The position numbers were made by a program, and so were the translations under genes. Of a DNA stretch of 64,000 nucleotides, positions 10,468-19,642 are shown in pieces (positions within the stretch are counted from its first letter, which is position 1; each line of letters begins with the position of its first letter). Under the pieces are notes generated by a model. The model did no database searches. It saw only the letters and a list, made by a program, of their open reading frames with translations, and was not told the origin of the DNA. Source of the DNA: Dietzia sp. ANT_WB102 (GTDB lineage Bacteria > Actinomycetota > Actinomycetes > Mycobacteriales > Mycobacteriaceae); the NCBI RefSeq assembly GCF_008369165.1, contig NZ_VOBA01000001.1, forward strand, positions 2,463,159 to 2,527,158, read 5' to 3'.

Positions 10468-10705
10468 CAGGCTTCAGAGCTTCGTAGACGCGCTTACACT
10501 CCGGGCAGACCGGCGATCCGGGCTTTGCGGAGCGGGTGACGGGGAATACCTCACCACACAGGGCGATCACGTAGGTGCCCATGACCGCGCTCTCGGCGAT
10601 CTTGCTCTTATCCACGTAGTGGAAGAATTTGGGTGCGTCGTCCTGCGTCTCCTCGGTCGTCGTGACCTCGGGACGCTCGAGTGTCTTCGTCCGGGTGGTG
10701 CTCAC
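10460..10705 (-). CDS. DUF3039 zinc-ribbon-like small protein
   Basis: This 81-aa protein has the DUF3039 pattern: ERPEV near the start, FFHYVDKSKIAESAVMGTYVIALCGEVFPV in the middle and a C-terminal CPECKRVYEAL. A Cys in ALCG plus the CPEC pair may bind zinc. The GTG at 10705 was chosen because homologues start with this Ser/Thr-rich sequence, although GAGGGG directly abuts it and a GTG 18 bases upstream is possible. It is co-transcribed with, and overlaps, the helicase gene, and is divergent from the DUF3099 gene. Its function is unknown. Confidence 0.82.
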   Translation of the reverse strand: MSTTRTKTLERPEVTTTEETQDDAPKFFHYVDKSKIAESAVMGTYVIALCGEVFPVTRSAKPGSPVCPECKRVYEALKPGE

Positions 10706-10763
10706 CCCCTCATGATGCCGCACCCCACCGTCGTGGCGCCAACGCCGGAGTACCTTGGGCCCC

Positions 10764-11282
10764 ATGGCACCCGACTTCCGCCGTCAACGATCCGGGGATC
10801 GGGACGACACCTCGAGACCCGTCCTCATCACAGGCGCGCGGCAGTCGTATCACGACGAACTCGCGGCCCGGAAGAAGCGATATTTCCTACTGATGAGCGT
10901 GCGGATTCCCGCCCTCTTCCTCGCCGCGGGATCGCTGGCGCTCTGGCACAATCCGTGGATAGCGTTGGCGATCGTGGCGGGGTCCATCCCTATCCCCTGG
11001 ATCGCAGTCATCGGCGCCAACGACAGGCCTCCGCTCCCCAAGGGGCAGGCACGGACCTACTCGGCGGGGCGACTCTCGTCGAACACCCCGTACTCTCTGC
11101 CACCCAGCCTCACCGGCACCGACGGACCGTCCGCACGCGCTGGCGGCCCCGGCACCGGAGAGCTCCGCCTCGGTCCGGACGAGACCACCCGGGCTTCCCG
11201 GGCGCACGATTCCGCCCCCACCGACTTCACCACCCCGACCGACCCCACCCCATCCACCAACGAGAGCGACCCCGACCAGTGA
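10764..11282 (+). CDS. DUF3099 membrane protein
   Basis: This 172-aa protein carries the DUF3099 core at about residues 15-85: VLITGARQSYHDELAARKKRYFLLMSVRIPALFLAAG, then two membrane helices around residues 45-60 and 65-82. The remaining 85 residues are hydrophilic, Ser/Thr/Pro-rich and probably disordered. A TTG nine bases upstream is an alternative start. Its stop overlaps the methyltransferase start by 4 nt (GTGA). The function is unknown. Confidence 0.82.
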   Translation: MAPDFRRQRSGDRDDTSRPVLITGARQSYHDELAARKKRYFLLMSVRIPALFLAAGSLALWHNPWIALAIVAGSIPIPWIAVIGANDRPPLPKGQARTYSAGRLSSNTPYSLPPSLTGTDGPSARAGGPGTGELRLGPDETTRASRAHDSAPTDFTTPTDPTPSTNESDPDQ

Positions 11283-12874
11283 CCAGCCCGACCCCGACGC
11301 TCGCCGACCTCGCCCCCGTGCTGGCGGAGGCGTTCCGTCAGCACGACTACACGGTCGAGGGGCTGGAGCGGGCACTGGGGCCGGAAGCGGTCTCGTCGCT
11401 GGGCAGATCCGATGCCGCGGTGGTACGCCGTCATGCACTCGGGGCGGGTGCGGTCGGATCGCTCGTCCGACTGTTCGTGTTGGGTGACCCACTCCCCCAA
11501 TCTGAGGTGGCCGCGGTGCTGCCCGGGGTCCCGGCGCGGGCCGGCGTCGACGCCGGCTTGTGGAGCGCGGTCGACGACGGAGCCTCGGTTCGTGCGGCGA
11601 TCGACCTCCGCCCAGTGGACACGGGCTACGGAACCCGCTGGGTGTTCGCGGACGTCGACGGATCGATGGTCCACACCTCGACCCGACCCGATCACGTGCT
11701 TGGAGTGGGAGAGGCGACGCTCTCGTTACTGCGTGTCACGCCCACCTCCCCCGCAGAGTCCGTCCTGGATTTAGGCACCGGATGCGGGATCCAGATGGTC
11801 CACGCGTCGGAAACCGCCCGCTCGGTTACCGGCACCGACATCACCCCGCGGTGCCTCGAGCTGGCGGCCGCCACATTGGCCATCAACGGGCAGCAGGCCG
11901 AACTCCTGCGCGGCCCGTGGTTCGAGCCCGTTGCGGGGCGCCGGTTCGACCGCATAGTCGCGAATCCCCCGTTCGTGGTGGGCCCGCCCGAGACCGGCCA
12001 TTCCTACCGCGAATCGGGTCTGGAACTCGACGGTGCCAGCCGGACCGTCGTGTCGGGCGCGCCCGACCATCTGGTGGACGGAGGCACCGCGGTCCTGCTG
12101 GCGTCGTGGGTGGAAAGGGAGGACACCGACTGGCGGACTCACGTCGCGTCGTGGGTGCCGGCCGAAGGGGTGGACGCGTGGGTCGTCAGGCGCGACGCAT
12201 CCGACCCCGGCCTCTACGTATGGACCTGGCTCACCGACGAGGGCATGGACACGCGCGACGGGGCCTACTCGCGTGCGGCGGGCGCCTGGCTGGACCACTT
12301 CGCTGAGGAGGGAGTGTCTGGGGTCGGCTTCGGGTATATCTACCTGCGGCGGATCAACGGGCCATCGTCGGTGCTGTGTGAGGACCTCACCCATCAGTTC
12401 GGGGAGGGCCTCGGAGATGAGGCGGAGGCGTACTTCGCACGTACCGCGTGGTTGCGAGAGGCTACGGAGCGACTCGGCGGGCAGGACCGCGCACTGGATG
12501 CCACGGTCTTCACCGTATCGCCGGATGTCCACCTGCACGTCTCGGAAGCCCTCGGCCCCGCCGGGCCTGACGCCGGGGGCTCCCCGGGCCCATCGACGGT
12601 CGTGGTGGAGCGCGTCACTGGCGCTCGATGGCGGCACGAGATTGACCCCCTCACGGCGAGCGTCTTGCGGGGGGCGCGGACCGGTGCGCTGCCGCTGGAG
12701 GACCTGGTGGTACTCGCCGCGGTGGGCGCCGGGGAGGATCCGGACGTCCTCGCCGTCCCGGTCCGACGGGTGGTCGCGGACCTGTTCATCCACGGGTTCA
12801 TCGTTCCCGTCGGGGTGTCGGGACTCCTCCCCCCGGGGGTCGCCGCCGCCGCGCCGGTGGAGACGGCGGGATGA
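11279..12874 (+). CDS. Class I SAM-dependent methyltransferase (N6-adenine/glutamine type)
   Basis: This 531-aa protein has an N-terminal ~150-residue region and a central Rossmann methyltransferase: motif [17 protein letters not shown] near residue 162, acidic loop [12 protein letters not shown], and NPPF near residue 230, the catalytic motif of N-methyltransferases acting on planar amide or adenine nitrogens (HemK/PrmC, RsmC and similar). A ~220-residue C-terminal extension is unassigned. This architecture is typical of actinobacterial proteins placed near sigB; a ribosomal or translation-factor substrate is likely but not shown. The start and the stop overlap neighbours by 4 nt (GTGA and ATGA), so it is coupled to DUF3099 and dtd. 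Confidence 0.85.
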   Translation: MTSPTPTLADLAPVLAEAFRQHDYTVEGLERALGPEAVSSLGRSDAAVVRRHALGAGAVGSLVRLFVLGDPLPQSEVAAVLPGVPARAGVDAGLWSAVDDGASVRAAIDLRPVDTGYGTRWVFADVDGSMVHTSTRPDHVLGVGEATLSLLRVTPTSPAESVLDLGTGCGIQMVHASETARSVTGTDITPRCLELAAATLAINGQQAELLRGPWFEPVAGRRFDRIVANPPFVVGPPETGHSYRESGLELDGASRTVVSGAPDHLVDGGTAVLLASWVEREDTDWRTHVASWVPAEGVDAWVVRRDASDPGLYVWTWLTDEGMDTRDGAYSRAAGAWLDHFAEEGVSGVGFGYIYLRRINGPSSVLCEDLTHQFGEGLGDEAEAYFARTAWLREATERLGGQDRALDATVFTVSPDVHLHVSEALGPAGPDAGGSPGPSTVVVERVTGARWRHEIDPLTASVLRGARTGALPLEDLVVLAAVGAGEDPDVLAVPVRRVVADLFIHGFIVPVGVSGLLPPGVAAAAPVETAG

Positions 12875-13308
12875 GGGCGGTGGTGTCCCGGGTCACCGAG
12901 GCTTCGGTGACTGTGGAGGGCGAGGTCGTCGGGGCCCTGTCGCGCCCCGGGTTGCTGGTGCTGCTCGGGGTGGCGAAGGACGACGACGAGGCCGACGTCG
13001 CGACGATGGTCCGCAAGATCTCGGAGCTGCGGATCGTGCAGGAGGAGCGCAGCGCCGCGGAAGTGGGCGCCCCGATACTTGTCGTCAGCCAGTTCACCCT
13101 CATGGGCTCGACCGCCAAGGGCCGGCGCCCGTCGTGGTCGGGGGCTGCACGAGGTGAAGTGGCCGAACCTGTGGTGGATGCCGTCGTGCGGGGGCTTCGG
13201 GAGCGTGGACTCGAGGTGGCCACGGGAGTCTTCGGCGCGATGATGCAGGTCCACTCCGTCAACGACGGCCCGGTCACTGTTCTGGTGGAGACCCCCGGCT
13301 CCGGTTAG
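12871..13308 (+). CDS. dtd: D-aminoacyl-tRNA deacylase
   Basis: This proofreading enzyme hydrolyses D-aminoacyl-tRNAs (and glycyl-tRNA-Ala), protecting translation from D-residues. The 145-aa length is normal. Hallmarks are [15 protein letters not shown] at the start, the SQFTL motif near residue 74 and the active-site NDGPVT near residue 132 (the usual NxGPVT, cross-subunit Gly-cisPro pair). The ATG overlaps the methyltransferase stop by 4 nt. It is the last gene before the sigB promoter region. Confidence 0.96.
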   Translation: MRAVVSRVTEASVTVEGEVVGALSRPGLLVLLGVAKDDDEADVATMVRKISELRIVQEERSAAEVGAPILVVSQFTLMGSTAKGRRPSWSGAARGEVAEPVVDAVVRGLRERGLEVATGVFGAMMQVHSVNDGPVTVLVETPGSG

Positions 13309-13348
13309 CGCGGTGTTCGTGACCGATCGTGACCGAGATCATCGGCCC

Positions 13349-13377
13349 GGGAACAATCCCGGCGCTCCCGCCGTTGT
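13349..13377 (+). promoter_or_regulatory. ECF-sigma-like promoter upstream of sigB
   Basis: GGGAACA (13349-13355) is followed 16 bases later by CGTTGT (13372-13377). This matches the GGAAC...GTT promoters recognised by SigE/SigH-type factors in mycobacteria and corynebacteria, where sigB is a known target. It is about 93 bases before the sigB ATG. Confidence 0.6.
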
Positions 13378-13469
13378 GTAAGTACGTGACCGTGACCCGG
13401 CCACGGGCCTGATCGGTCCACCAGCAACCGAAAGCCGGCCTCGTCACAAAGCCGGCAGGAGGAGGAGAC

Positions 13470-14438
13470 ATGACGTCAGCCACCACCCGATCGGACCGTC
13501 GGACGGAGGCGGAACCGGATGGTCAGAGCCCGAGCGCTGACCTGGTCCGTGTCTACCTCAACGGTATCGGCAAGACGGCACTGCTGAACGCTGAGGACGA
13601 AGTGGAGCTGTCCAAGCGGATCGAAGCCGGTCTCTACGCCAAGCACCTACTGGAGACCAAGAAGCGTCTGGGTCCGGTCAGGAAGGCCGACCTCAAGGTG
13701 GTCGTCGCGGAGGGCGAGGCTGCCCGTGCCCACCTGCTCGAAGCCAACCTCCGGCTGGTGGTCTCGTTGGCCAAGCGCTACACGGGCCGCGGGATGCCGC
13801 TCCTGGACCTCATCCAGGAAGGCAACCTCGGGCTAATCCGTGCAATGGAGAAGTTCGACTATGCCAAGGGCTTCAAGTTCTCCACTTACGCCACTTGGTG
13901 GATCCGCCAGGCGATCACCCGCGGCATGGCCGATCAGTCACGGACTATCCGACTGCCCGTCCACCTCGTCGAGCAGGTCAACAAGCTCGCCCGGATCAAG
14001 CGCGAGCTTCACCAGCAACTCGGCCGCGAGGCGACCCTCGACGAGCTCTCCGAGGAGTCGGGGATCCCCGCGCACAAGATCGAGGAACTGCTGGATCACT
14101 CGCGTGACCCGGTGAGTCTGGACATGCCGGTCGGCGCGGACGAGGAGGCACCGCTGGGTGACTTCATCGAAGACGCCGAAGCCACCAGTGCCGAGAACAC
14201 CGTGGTGACCAACGTGATGCATTCCGATGTTCGCGCGGTCCTCTCCACCCTCGAGGAACGCGAGCAGCAGGTCATCACGCTGCGCTTTGGCCTCGACGAC
14301 GGTCAGCCCCGCACCCTCGACCAGATCGGTAAACGTTTCGGGCTGTCTCGCGAGCGGGTCCGGCAGATCGAGCGCGAGGTCATGGCCAAGCTCCGCGAAG
14401 GTCGGCGCGCCGACAAGCTCCGGTCCTACGCCGTCTGA
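13470..14438 (+). CDS. sigB: Group 2 (primary-like) sigma factor SigB
   Basis: This is a 322-aa sigma-70 family factor with regions 1.2-4 but no long N-terminal extension. [34 protein letters not shown] lies at residues 25-60, followed by [42 protein letters not shown] (region 2) and [19 protein letters not shown] (region 4.2). It is closely similar to the SigA core in the same window. SigB controls stress and stationary-phase genes in related bacteria. AGGAGGAGGAG precedes the ATG. A candidate ECF-type promoter lies upstream. It is convergent with pat across a hairpin. Confidence 0.97.
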   Translation: MTSATTRSDRRTEAEPDGQSPSADLVRVYLNGIGKTALLNAEDEVELSKRIEAGLYAKHLLETKKRLGPVRKADLKVVVAEGEAARAHLLEANLRLVVSLAKRYTGRGMPLLDLIQEGNLGLIRAMEKFDYAKGFKFSTYATWWIRQAITRGMADQSRTIRLPVHLVEQVNKLARIKRELHQQLGREATLDELSEESGIPAHKIEELLDHSRDPVSLDMPVGADEEAPLGDFIEDAEATSAENTVVTNVMHSDVRAVLSTLEEREQQVITLRFGLDDGQPRTLDQIGKRFGLSRERVRQIEREVMAKLREGRRADKLRSYAV

Positions 14439-14504
14439 TCGCACGCGCCTGATCACGAACCCCCGGATTCTCGCGAGCCCACGGCACCGCGAGTTCAGGA
14501 CCTC

Positions 14505-14543
14505 AGGGCCCCGCCTCTCCCCCATCAGGACAAGCGGGGCCCT
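14505..14543. terminator. Bidirectional terminator between sigB and pat
   Basis: A 10-bp perfect stem (AGGGCCCCGC / GCGGGGCCCT) encloses a 19-base loop and is followed by TCCTTCC on the plus strand. It sits between two convergent genes. Confidence 0.6.
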
Positions 14544-14643
14544 TCCTTCCGTTCGGGGCCGGGCTGCTCGGTACGCCCGCGATACGCGGCGTCCCCACGC
14601 GCTGTGTACGCCTGGCGGGCCTGGTCGCTCGGTGGCCTCATTG

Positions 14644-17394
14644 CTAGCGCAGTCGGCGGGGACCTTCATCGCCGCTGAACCTGGGCGGCGGGCCCAGCCT
14701 GACCGTCGCATAGAGGACGGCCAGGCCGTCGGGCTCGGCGAGCGCCGGGTCCACCGACAGTCGGCGCATCTCAGGTATGTCGTCGACAAGGCATGAGACG
14801 CGCCCCATGAGCTCGACCAGCGCGCCTCGATCGACCGCCGCGTCGCCTGCATAGCCGTCGAGGATCGCTGCGGCACGGGGCCGGTCGAGTAGCGCCGCCG
14901 CCTCACCGGGTGAGATCGGCAGTGTGCTGAACGCCCGGTCAGCGAGCAGATCCGACAGCATGCCGGCAAGCCCGAACGAGATGAGGGAACCGAAGATCGG
15001 GTGGTCGGCTACCCGGATGGTGACGGCGACGCCCTTGGTGGCCATCTTCTGCACGTGCAGGGCCCGCGAGCCGGTGGTGGACTGAAGGAACGCGAAGGCG
15101 TGGCGCACCGCGGCGGAGTCGACGAGGTCGAGTCGCACGCCGGACTGGTCACTGCGGGTCCGCCATCTGTCACTCATCGCCTTGACTGCCACCGGGTATC
15201 CCAGTTCGTCGGCGGCCATCACGGCCTGCTCGACATCGGTCACGACTCGATAGTCGACGATGTCGATCCCGTAGCACTCCAACAGTGCGCGGACCTGGCC
15301 TTGTGTGAGCTCGAATGACTCGGTCCCGGCATGGAGTTGGCACAGTGAATCCACCAACTCCCGTGCGCGGGCACGGTCGATGTCCTCGTACTTGGCCGGC
15401 TCCTCGGCAGGCTTGTCGAGCCACTCGGCGTACCGTCGGGCACGCACGAGTGCGGACACGGCCCGTTCCGGATACGGGTAGGACGGTATGGAGCCGCGGG
15501 CCGCCACCCCGGACTCGTCGGTCACGGTCAGTCCCTCCGGCAGCCCCTCTCCGGCGAGGAACGTACTCACCACCGGCTTCGTGCTCTCGCCTGCCGCGGC
15601 ACGGATCGCCTCGGCGTACGCGTCGGGTTCCGTCGCGACGGGGGGCACGAACACCGTGAGCACGGAGTCCACCTCGTCACGCTTGAGAACGTCCGTGATC
15701 GCGTCGCGGAACTCGTCGGGAGACGCGCTGGCCCCCAGGTCGACCGAATGCGCCACGGTGAAGCCCTGCTGACGGGCGGCGTCCCCACCGAGGCGTCCGA
15801 CCGCGGAGGAGTTGCCGACGATTCCCAGACGACCACCTGCGGGCAGCGGCTGGTAGGCCAGCAGCGTTGCGGTGTCGAACATGTCGGTGATGGAGTCCAC
15901 CTGGATCAGGCCCGAGTCACGGAACAGCCCACCGATAGCGTTCGCGGTGAGCCCCTCGACTCCCGACTCCAGGTCGTCAACCGCGCGACGGACCACCACC
16001 ACCGGCTTGTTGCGGGCAACGCGCCGAGCGATCCTTGAGAACTTGCGCGGGTTACCGAAGCTCTCCAGGTAGAGCAGCACCACCTCGGTCGCCGTGTCGG
16101 TGTCCCAGTACTGCAGTAGGTCGTTACCGGAGACGTCGGCGCGGTTGCCTGCGGAGACGAACGTCGACAACCCCAGGCCGCGCCGCGCCGCTGCGGCGAG
16201 GATGGCGATACCGAGCGCACCCGACTGACAGAAGAACCCTGTGCGGCCGGGACCAGGGACGAACTCGGCCAGGGTCGCGTTGAGCTGGACATCGGCGGAG
16301 GTGTTGATCACCCCGAGCGCGTTGGGGCCTACCACTCGCATCCCGTGGGCCCGCGCCTCGCTGACCAGGCGTCGTTCGGAGACGACCCCGGCGCTACCGA
16401 CGTCGGAGAATCCCGCGGAGATGACGACGAGCGTTGACACCCCCTTTGACAGGCAGTCATCGAGGACCTCCGACATCGACGCGGCCGGCACCGCCACGAC
16501 CGCGAGGTCCACGGGATCCGGAATGTCCCGGACGCTGGCGTAGGCGCGTACGGACTGCACCGACCGAGCGTCGGAGTTGACGGGGTAGACGGGTCCGGAG
16601 AAGCCGCTCCCGATGAGGTTGCGCAATACTGTGTGGCCAATCTTGCCCACCTGGTCCGAGGCGCCGATCACTGCGACGGAACCGGGGTTGAGGACTCGCG
16701 CCAGACTCCGCGCCTCCGCCGCCGCCTCCCGCGAATTCCGAACGTTCGTGAGCGCTTCGGTGGGGTCGATCGCGAACTCGAGGTGCAGTGTGGAGCCGTC
16801 GAAAGAGCGGGAGATCTCGTACCCGGCCCGCCGGAACACCTGGATCATCGATCTGTTCTCCGAGAGCACTTCGGCCTCGAAGTGGTCGATTCCGCACTCG
16901 GCTGCCGCACCGGCCAGGTGCTCGAGAAAAATCGACCCCAGTCCGCGTCCCTGGTGCTGATCCGAGATCGTGAAGGCAACCTCCGCGAAAGTCGAGTTCG
17001 GCAACCGTTCATAGATCGCCATGCCGATGACCTCCGCGCCCAGCTCGGCGACGAACGCCATCCGGTCGCGGTAGTCGACGTTCGTCATCCGGTCCAGTTC
17101 CCGCTCGGACAGGACATCGTGCGACCCGAAGTAGCGTAAATAGCGCGTGCGATCGGACAGGCTGATGTGGAACCGGGAGATTTTCTCGGCGTCGTTGGGC
17201 AGGATCGGCCTGACCCGCACTGCCCTCCCGTCGGAGCCGAGCACGTCCGCAGCCCACTCGTGGGGGTAGCCCGCCGGGTACTCCTCGACCGAGGTGTCGG
17301 TCGAGGCGTGCTCGGGCGGGTCTACCGCCGGGGTGGAGTCGGTAGGGGTCTCGGTCGCCGTGTCACCGTTCGCGCGGTCGCCGGGGTGCGCCAT
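14644..17394 (-). CDS. GNAT acetyltransferase / ADP-forming acyl-CoA synthetase fusion (Pat-type)
   Basis: This 916-aa protein probably acetylates protein lysines, for example acyl-CoA synthetases. Residues ~55-215 form a GNAT domain with acetyl-CoA motif DQHQGRGLGSIFLEHL. Residues ~230-690 form the CoA-binding and ligase domains of NDP-forming synthetases (SVAVIGASDQVGKIGHTVLRNL, CQSGALGIAIL, SAGNRADVSGND). Residues ~700-895 form an ATP-grasp domain. At the place of the phospho-histidine motif (usually SHTG) this protein reads LTAN, so the synthetase part is probably a sensor rather than an enzyme, as in PatZ-type acetyltransferases. GGAGG precedes the ATG. The next gene upstream, acuC, encodes a deacetylase. 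Domain order (GNAT first) is the one common in Actinobacteria. Confidence 0.9.
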   Translation of the reverse strand: MAHPGDRANGDTATETPTDSTPAVDPPEHASTDTSVEEYPAGYPHEWAADVLGSDGRAVRVRPILPNDAEKISRFHISLSDRTRYLRYFGSHDVLSERELDRMTNVDYRDRMAFVAELGAEVIGMAIYERLPNSTFAEVAFTISDQHQGRGLGSIFLEHLAGAAAECGIDHFEAEVLSENRSMIQVFRRAGYEISRSFDGSTLHLEFAIDPTEALTNVRNSREAAAEARSLARVLNPGSVAVIGASDQVGKIGHTVLRNLIGSGFSGPVYPVNSDARSVQSVRAYASVRDIPDPVDLAVVAVPAASMSEVLDDCLSKGVSTLVVISAGFSDVGSAGVVSERRLVSEARAHGMRVVGPNALGVINTSADVQLNATLAEFVPGPGRTGFFCQSGALGIAILAAAARRGLGLSTFVSAGNRADVSGNDLLQYWDTDTATEVVLLYLESFGNPRKFSRIARRVARNKPVVVVRRAVDDLESGVEGLTANAIGGLFRDSGLIQVDSITDMFDTATLLAYQPLPAGGRLGIVGNSSAVGRLGGDAARQQGFTVAHSVDLGASASPDEFRDAITDVLKRDEVDSVLTVFVPPVATEPDAYAEAIRAAAGESTKPVVSTFLAGEGLPEGLTVTDESGVAARGSIPSYPYPERAVSALVRARRYAEWLDKPAEEPAKYEDIDRARARELVDSLCQLHAGTESFELTQGQVRALLECYGIDIVDYRVVTDVEQAVMAADELGYPVAVKAMSDRWRTRSDQSGVRLDLVDSAAVRHAFAFLQSTTGSRALHVQKMATKGVAVTIRVADHPIFGSLISFGLAGMLSDLLADRAFSTLPISPGEAAALLDRPRAAAILDGYAGDAAVDRGALVELMGRVSCLVDDIPEMRRLSVDPALAEPDGLAVLYATVRLGPPPRFSGDEGPRRLR

Positions 17395-17491
17395 GGGGTC
17401 CTCCAGGGACTGTGGGTCGGGGTCGAAGAGGGCAGGGTCGAAGGGGCGGTGTCGTCGCGGGGTGAGCGCCGCCGGGTGAGCGGCGCGGTGA

Positions 17492-18724
17492 TCAATCCCG
17501 GGGATCGTCCGGGTCTAATCCCAGTAGGGGGTAGACCGATCGGCGGGTATCGAGGATCGACTGGTCGAGTCTGGCCAGAGAGCGGTCCATCTCCGCCCCG
17601 CGGTCAGCTCCTGCGGGCTCCCACGGGGCGAAGGTCGGTTCCTCTCCGTCACCCATGGTTAGTGGCACGCGGTCGGGGACGGTGAACCGGCCAGCCGCGG
17701 ACCGCCACCCTTCCGGGATCGCCGTGGTCGGGTCAACCGAGACCCCCAGCACTGCGGCGATGAGGTGCGTCCACGACCGCGGGACCACCCGCACCAACTC
17801 GTAACCACCGCCGCCGATAGCGATCAGGCGGCCCTCGCAGAGCTCGTCAGCCAACGCGATGACATCCAGGTAGGACCGCCGGTGCCCGTCGACGGTCAAC
17901 GACAGGTCGGCGAGCGGGTCCTCACGGTGCGAGTCGCACCCGGCCTGCATGACGATGATCTGGGGCTCGAACGCCCGCAGCACACCCGGGACCACGGCGT
18001 GGAAACCCCGCAGCCACAGCTCATCGGTGACCGCGGGGAGGTACGCCAGGTTGACTGCGGTGCCCTCGGCTCGGCCGACGCCGGTCTCCGATGCCCAGCC
18101 CGTCGACGGCCACAGGGTGGCGGGATGCTGGTGCAGGGACACGGTCAGGACCCGCGGGTCCTCGTAGAAGGCGGTTTGGACGCCGTCCCCGTGGTGGACG
18201 TCGATGTCCACATAGGCGACACGGTCGTATCCGTTGTCGAGCAGCCAGCTGATAGCCACAGCTGCGTCGTTGTAGACGCAGAACCCCGCCGCCGCGGCGG
18301 GCATGGCGTGATGCATCCCACCGGCGACCGATACCGCTCGTATCGCGGCCCCGCTGGCGATGGCCCGGGCTGCGGCCAGGGTGCCGCCCGCAACCGCGGC
18401 ACTGGCTTCGTGCATAGCGGGGAATGTCGGGTTGTCCGCAGTCCCCAGCCCGTGGCTCATCCCGACGTGCTCGCCAGGGGGCAGGTCGCCAGCGGCCTTG
18501 ACGGCATCGATGTAGCGGGACGTGTGCACACGCAGGAGCTCGTCATCGCTCGCTGACCCCGGGTCCAGCATCTCGACGCCCTGCAGGACTCCGAGCTCGG
18601 TCGCCAGCGACATCGTGAGGTCGAGTCGCCGCGGACTCATGGGGTGATCGGCGGAATGCCGATACTCCAGCAATGACGGACTCCACACGACCTTCGCCGC
18701 AACGCCATCCCCGATCCCGGCCAT
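17492..18724 (-). CDS. acuC: Acetoin utilization protein AcuC-type deacetylase
   Basis: This 410-aa zinc-dependent class I HDAC-like enzyme removes acetyl groups from lysines. Signatures: GGMHHAMPAAAAGFCVYNDAAVAI (active-site His pair) near residue 140, YVDIDVHHGDGVQTAFY (Asp/His zinc ligands) near residue 180, MQAGCDSHREDPLADLSLT near residue 265 (third zinc-ligand loop), and IGGGGYELVRVVPRSW near residue 310. The ATG at 18724 follows GGAGGGCGG. Longer frames run antisense through dtxR. It lies just upstream of pat on the same strand, which suggests a paired acetylation switch. Confidence 0.93.
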   Translation of the reverse strand: MAGIGDGVAAKVVWSPSLLEYRHSADHPMSPRRLDLTMSLATELGVLQGVEMLDPGSASDDELLRVHTSRYIDAVKAAGDLPPGEHVGMSHGLGTADNPTFPAMHEASAAVAGGTLAAARAIASGAAIRAVSVAGGMHHAMPAAAAGFCVYNDAAVAISWLLDNGYDRVAYVDIDVHHGDGVQTAFYEDPRVLTVSLHQHPATLWPSTGWASETGVGRAEGTAVNLAYLPAVTDELWLRGFHAVVPGVLRAFEPQIIVMQAGCDSHREDPLADLSLTVDGHRRSYLDVIALADELCEGRLIAIGGGGYELVRVVPRSWTHLIAAVLGVSVDPTTAIPEGWRSAAGRFTVPDRVPLTMGDGEEPTFAPWEPAGADRGAEMDRSLARLDQSILDTRRSVYPLLGLDPDDPRD

Positions 18725-18952
18725 CTCCACCGCCCTCCCATGGGCCGGGTCGTTCCCGGCCCGAGCACCCCGGCGATCAGTGGGGCACGTCACCGCCGAA
18801 TCTACGCGGGTGGCGCCGGACCCCGCACCGGATCGTCCGCTCTCCACCCCGGTAGGTAACCCGACGGTAAGCTCGGTGTCGGAACTCGGTCGGCGCTCTC
18901 GTCTGCCGGGCGAACAACACCTGTCGAAGAAGTGAACGTGGAGGACTGCACC

Positions 18953-19642
18953 GTGAAGGACCTGGTGGACACCACCGAGATGTACCTCCGCACAATCTAC
19001 GAGCTCGAGGAGGAAGGCGTGATCCCGCTGCGGGCGCGCATCGCGGAACGTCTCGAGCAGAGTGGACCTACTGTGAGCCAGACCGTCGCGCGGATGGAGC
19101 GCGACGGGTTGGTTCTGGTGGCCCCCGACAGACATCTCCAGCTCACCGCGACGGGAAGAGATCTCGCGGTGGACGTGATGCGCAAGCACCGCCTCGCCGA
19201 GCGACTCCTGGTCGACGTGATCGGGCTGGAGCTCGAGAAGGTCCACGCCGAAGCGTGCCGGTGGGAACACGTGATGAGTGACGACGTCGAGCGGCGCCTC
19301 ATCGAGGTCCTCGACGACCCCCGTACCTCTCCCTACGGAAACCCCATCCCTGGGCTGGAGCGGATCGGGTATCCCGCCTCCGCCCTGGAAGATCCGAAAC
19401 AGGTCAGGCTCTCGGCTCTGGAGAGTGACGTGCCGCATCGGGTCCGGATCCGGGCGATCGGCGAGAACGTGCAGATCGACACCGAACTGATCTCCGAATT
19501 CCGGGCCGCCGGAGTCGAGCCGCTCAAGACCGTGACCGCCACCCGCCGCGGGCACCTCGTCGAGCTCGACTCCGGGGAGGGCCACACGGTCGAGCTGGAT
19601 GGCGACCACGCCCACGCGATCCAGGTCGAGATCATCTCGTGA
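18953..19642 (+). CDS. ideR: Iron-dependent transcriptional repressor (DtxR/IdeR)
   Basis: This is the global iron regulator. With Fe(II) it binds iron boxes and represses siderophore and uptake genes. With the GTG at 18953 (GGAGG eight bases upstream) the protein has 229 aa and every metal ligand falls on the canonical number: Met10, His79, Glu83, His98, Cys102, Glu105, His106. The HTH is at about residues 25-50 ([20 protein letters not shown]), and a C-terminal SH3-like domain spans residues ~150-229. An upstream GTG would add seven residues and shift this register. It overlaps galE by 4 nt. Confidence 0.98.
   Translation: MKDLVDTTEMYLRTIYELEEEGVIPLRARIAERLEQSGPTVSQTVARMERDGLVLVAPDRHLQLTATGRDLAVDVMRKHRLAERLLVDVIGLELEKVHAEACRWEHVMSDDVERRLIEVLDDPRTSPYGNPIPGLERIGYPASALEDPKQVRLSALESDVPHRVRIRAIGENVQIDTELISEFRAAGVEPLKTVTATRRGHLVELDSGEGHTVELDGDHAHAIQVEIIS

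Noticed and set aside
10148..11278. Upstream extension of the methyltransferase frame
   Set aside because: It crosses the helicase, DUF3039 and DUF3099 genes. The GTGA overlap at 11279 gives the credible start.
18850..18952. Iron box before ideR
   Set aside because: No TTAGGTTAGGCTAACC-like palindrome was seen in the gap.
18725..19615. Upstream extension of the acuC frame
   Set aside because: It is antisense to ideR. The AcuC family starts near 18724.
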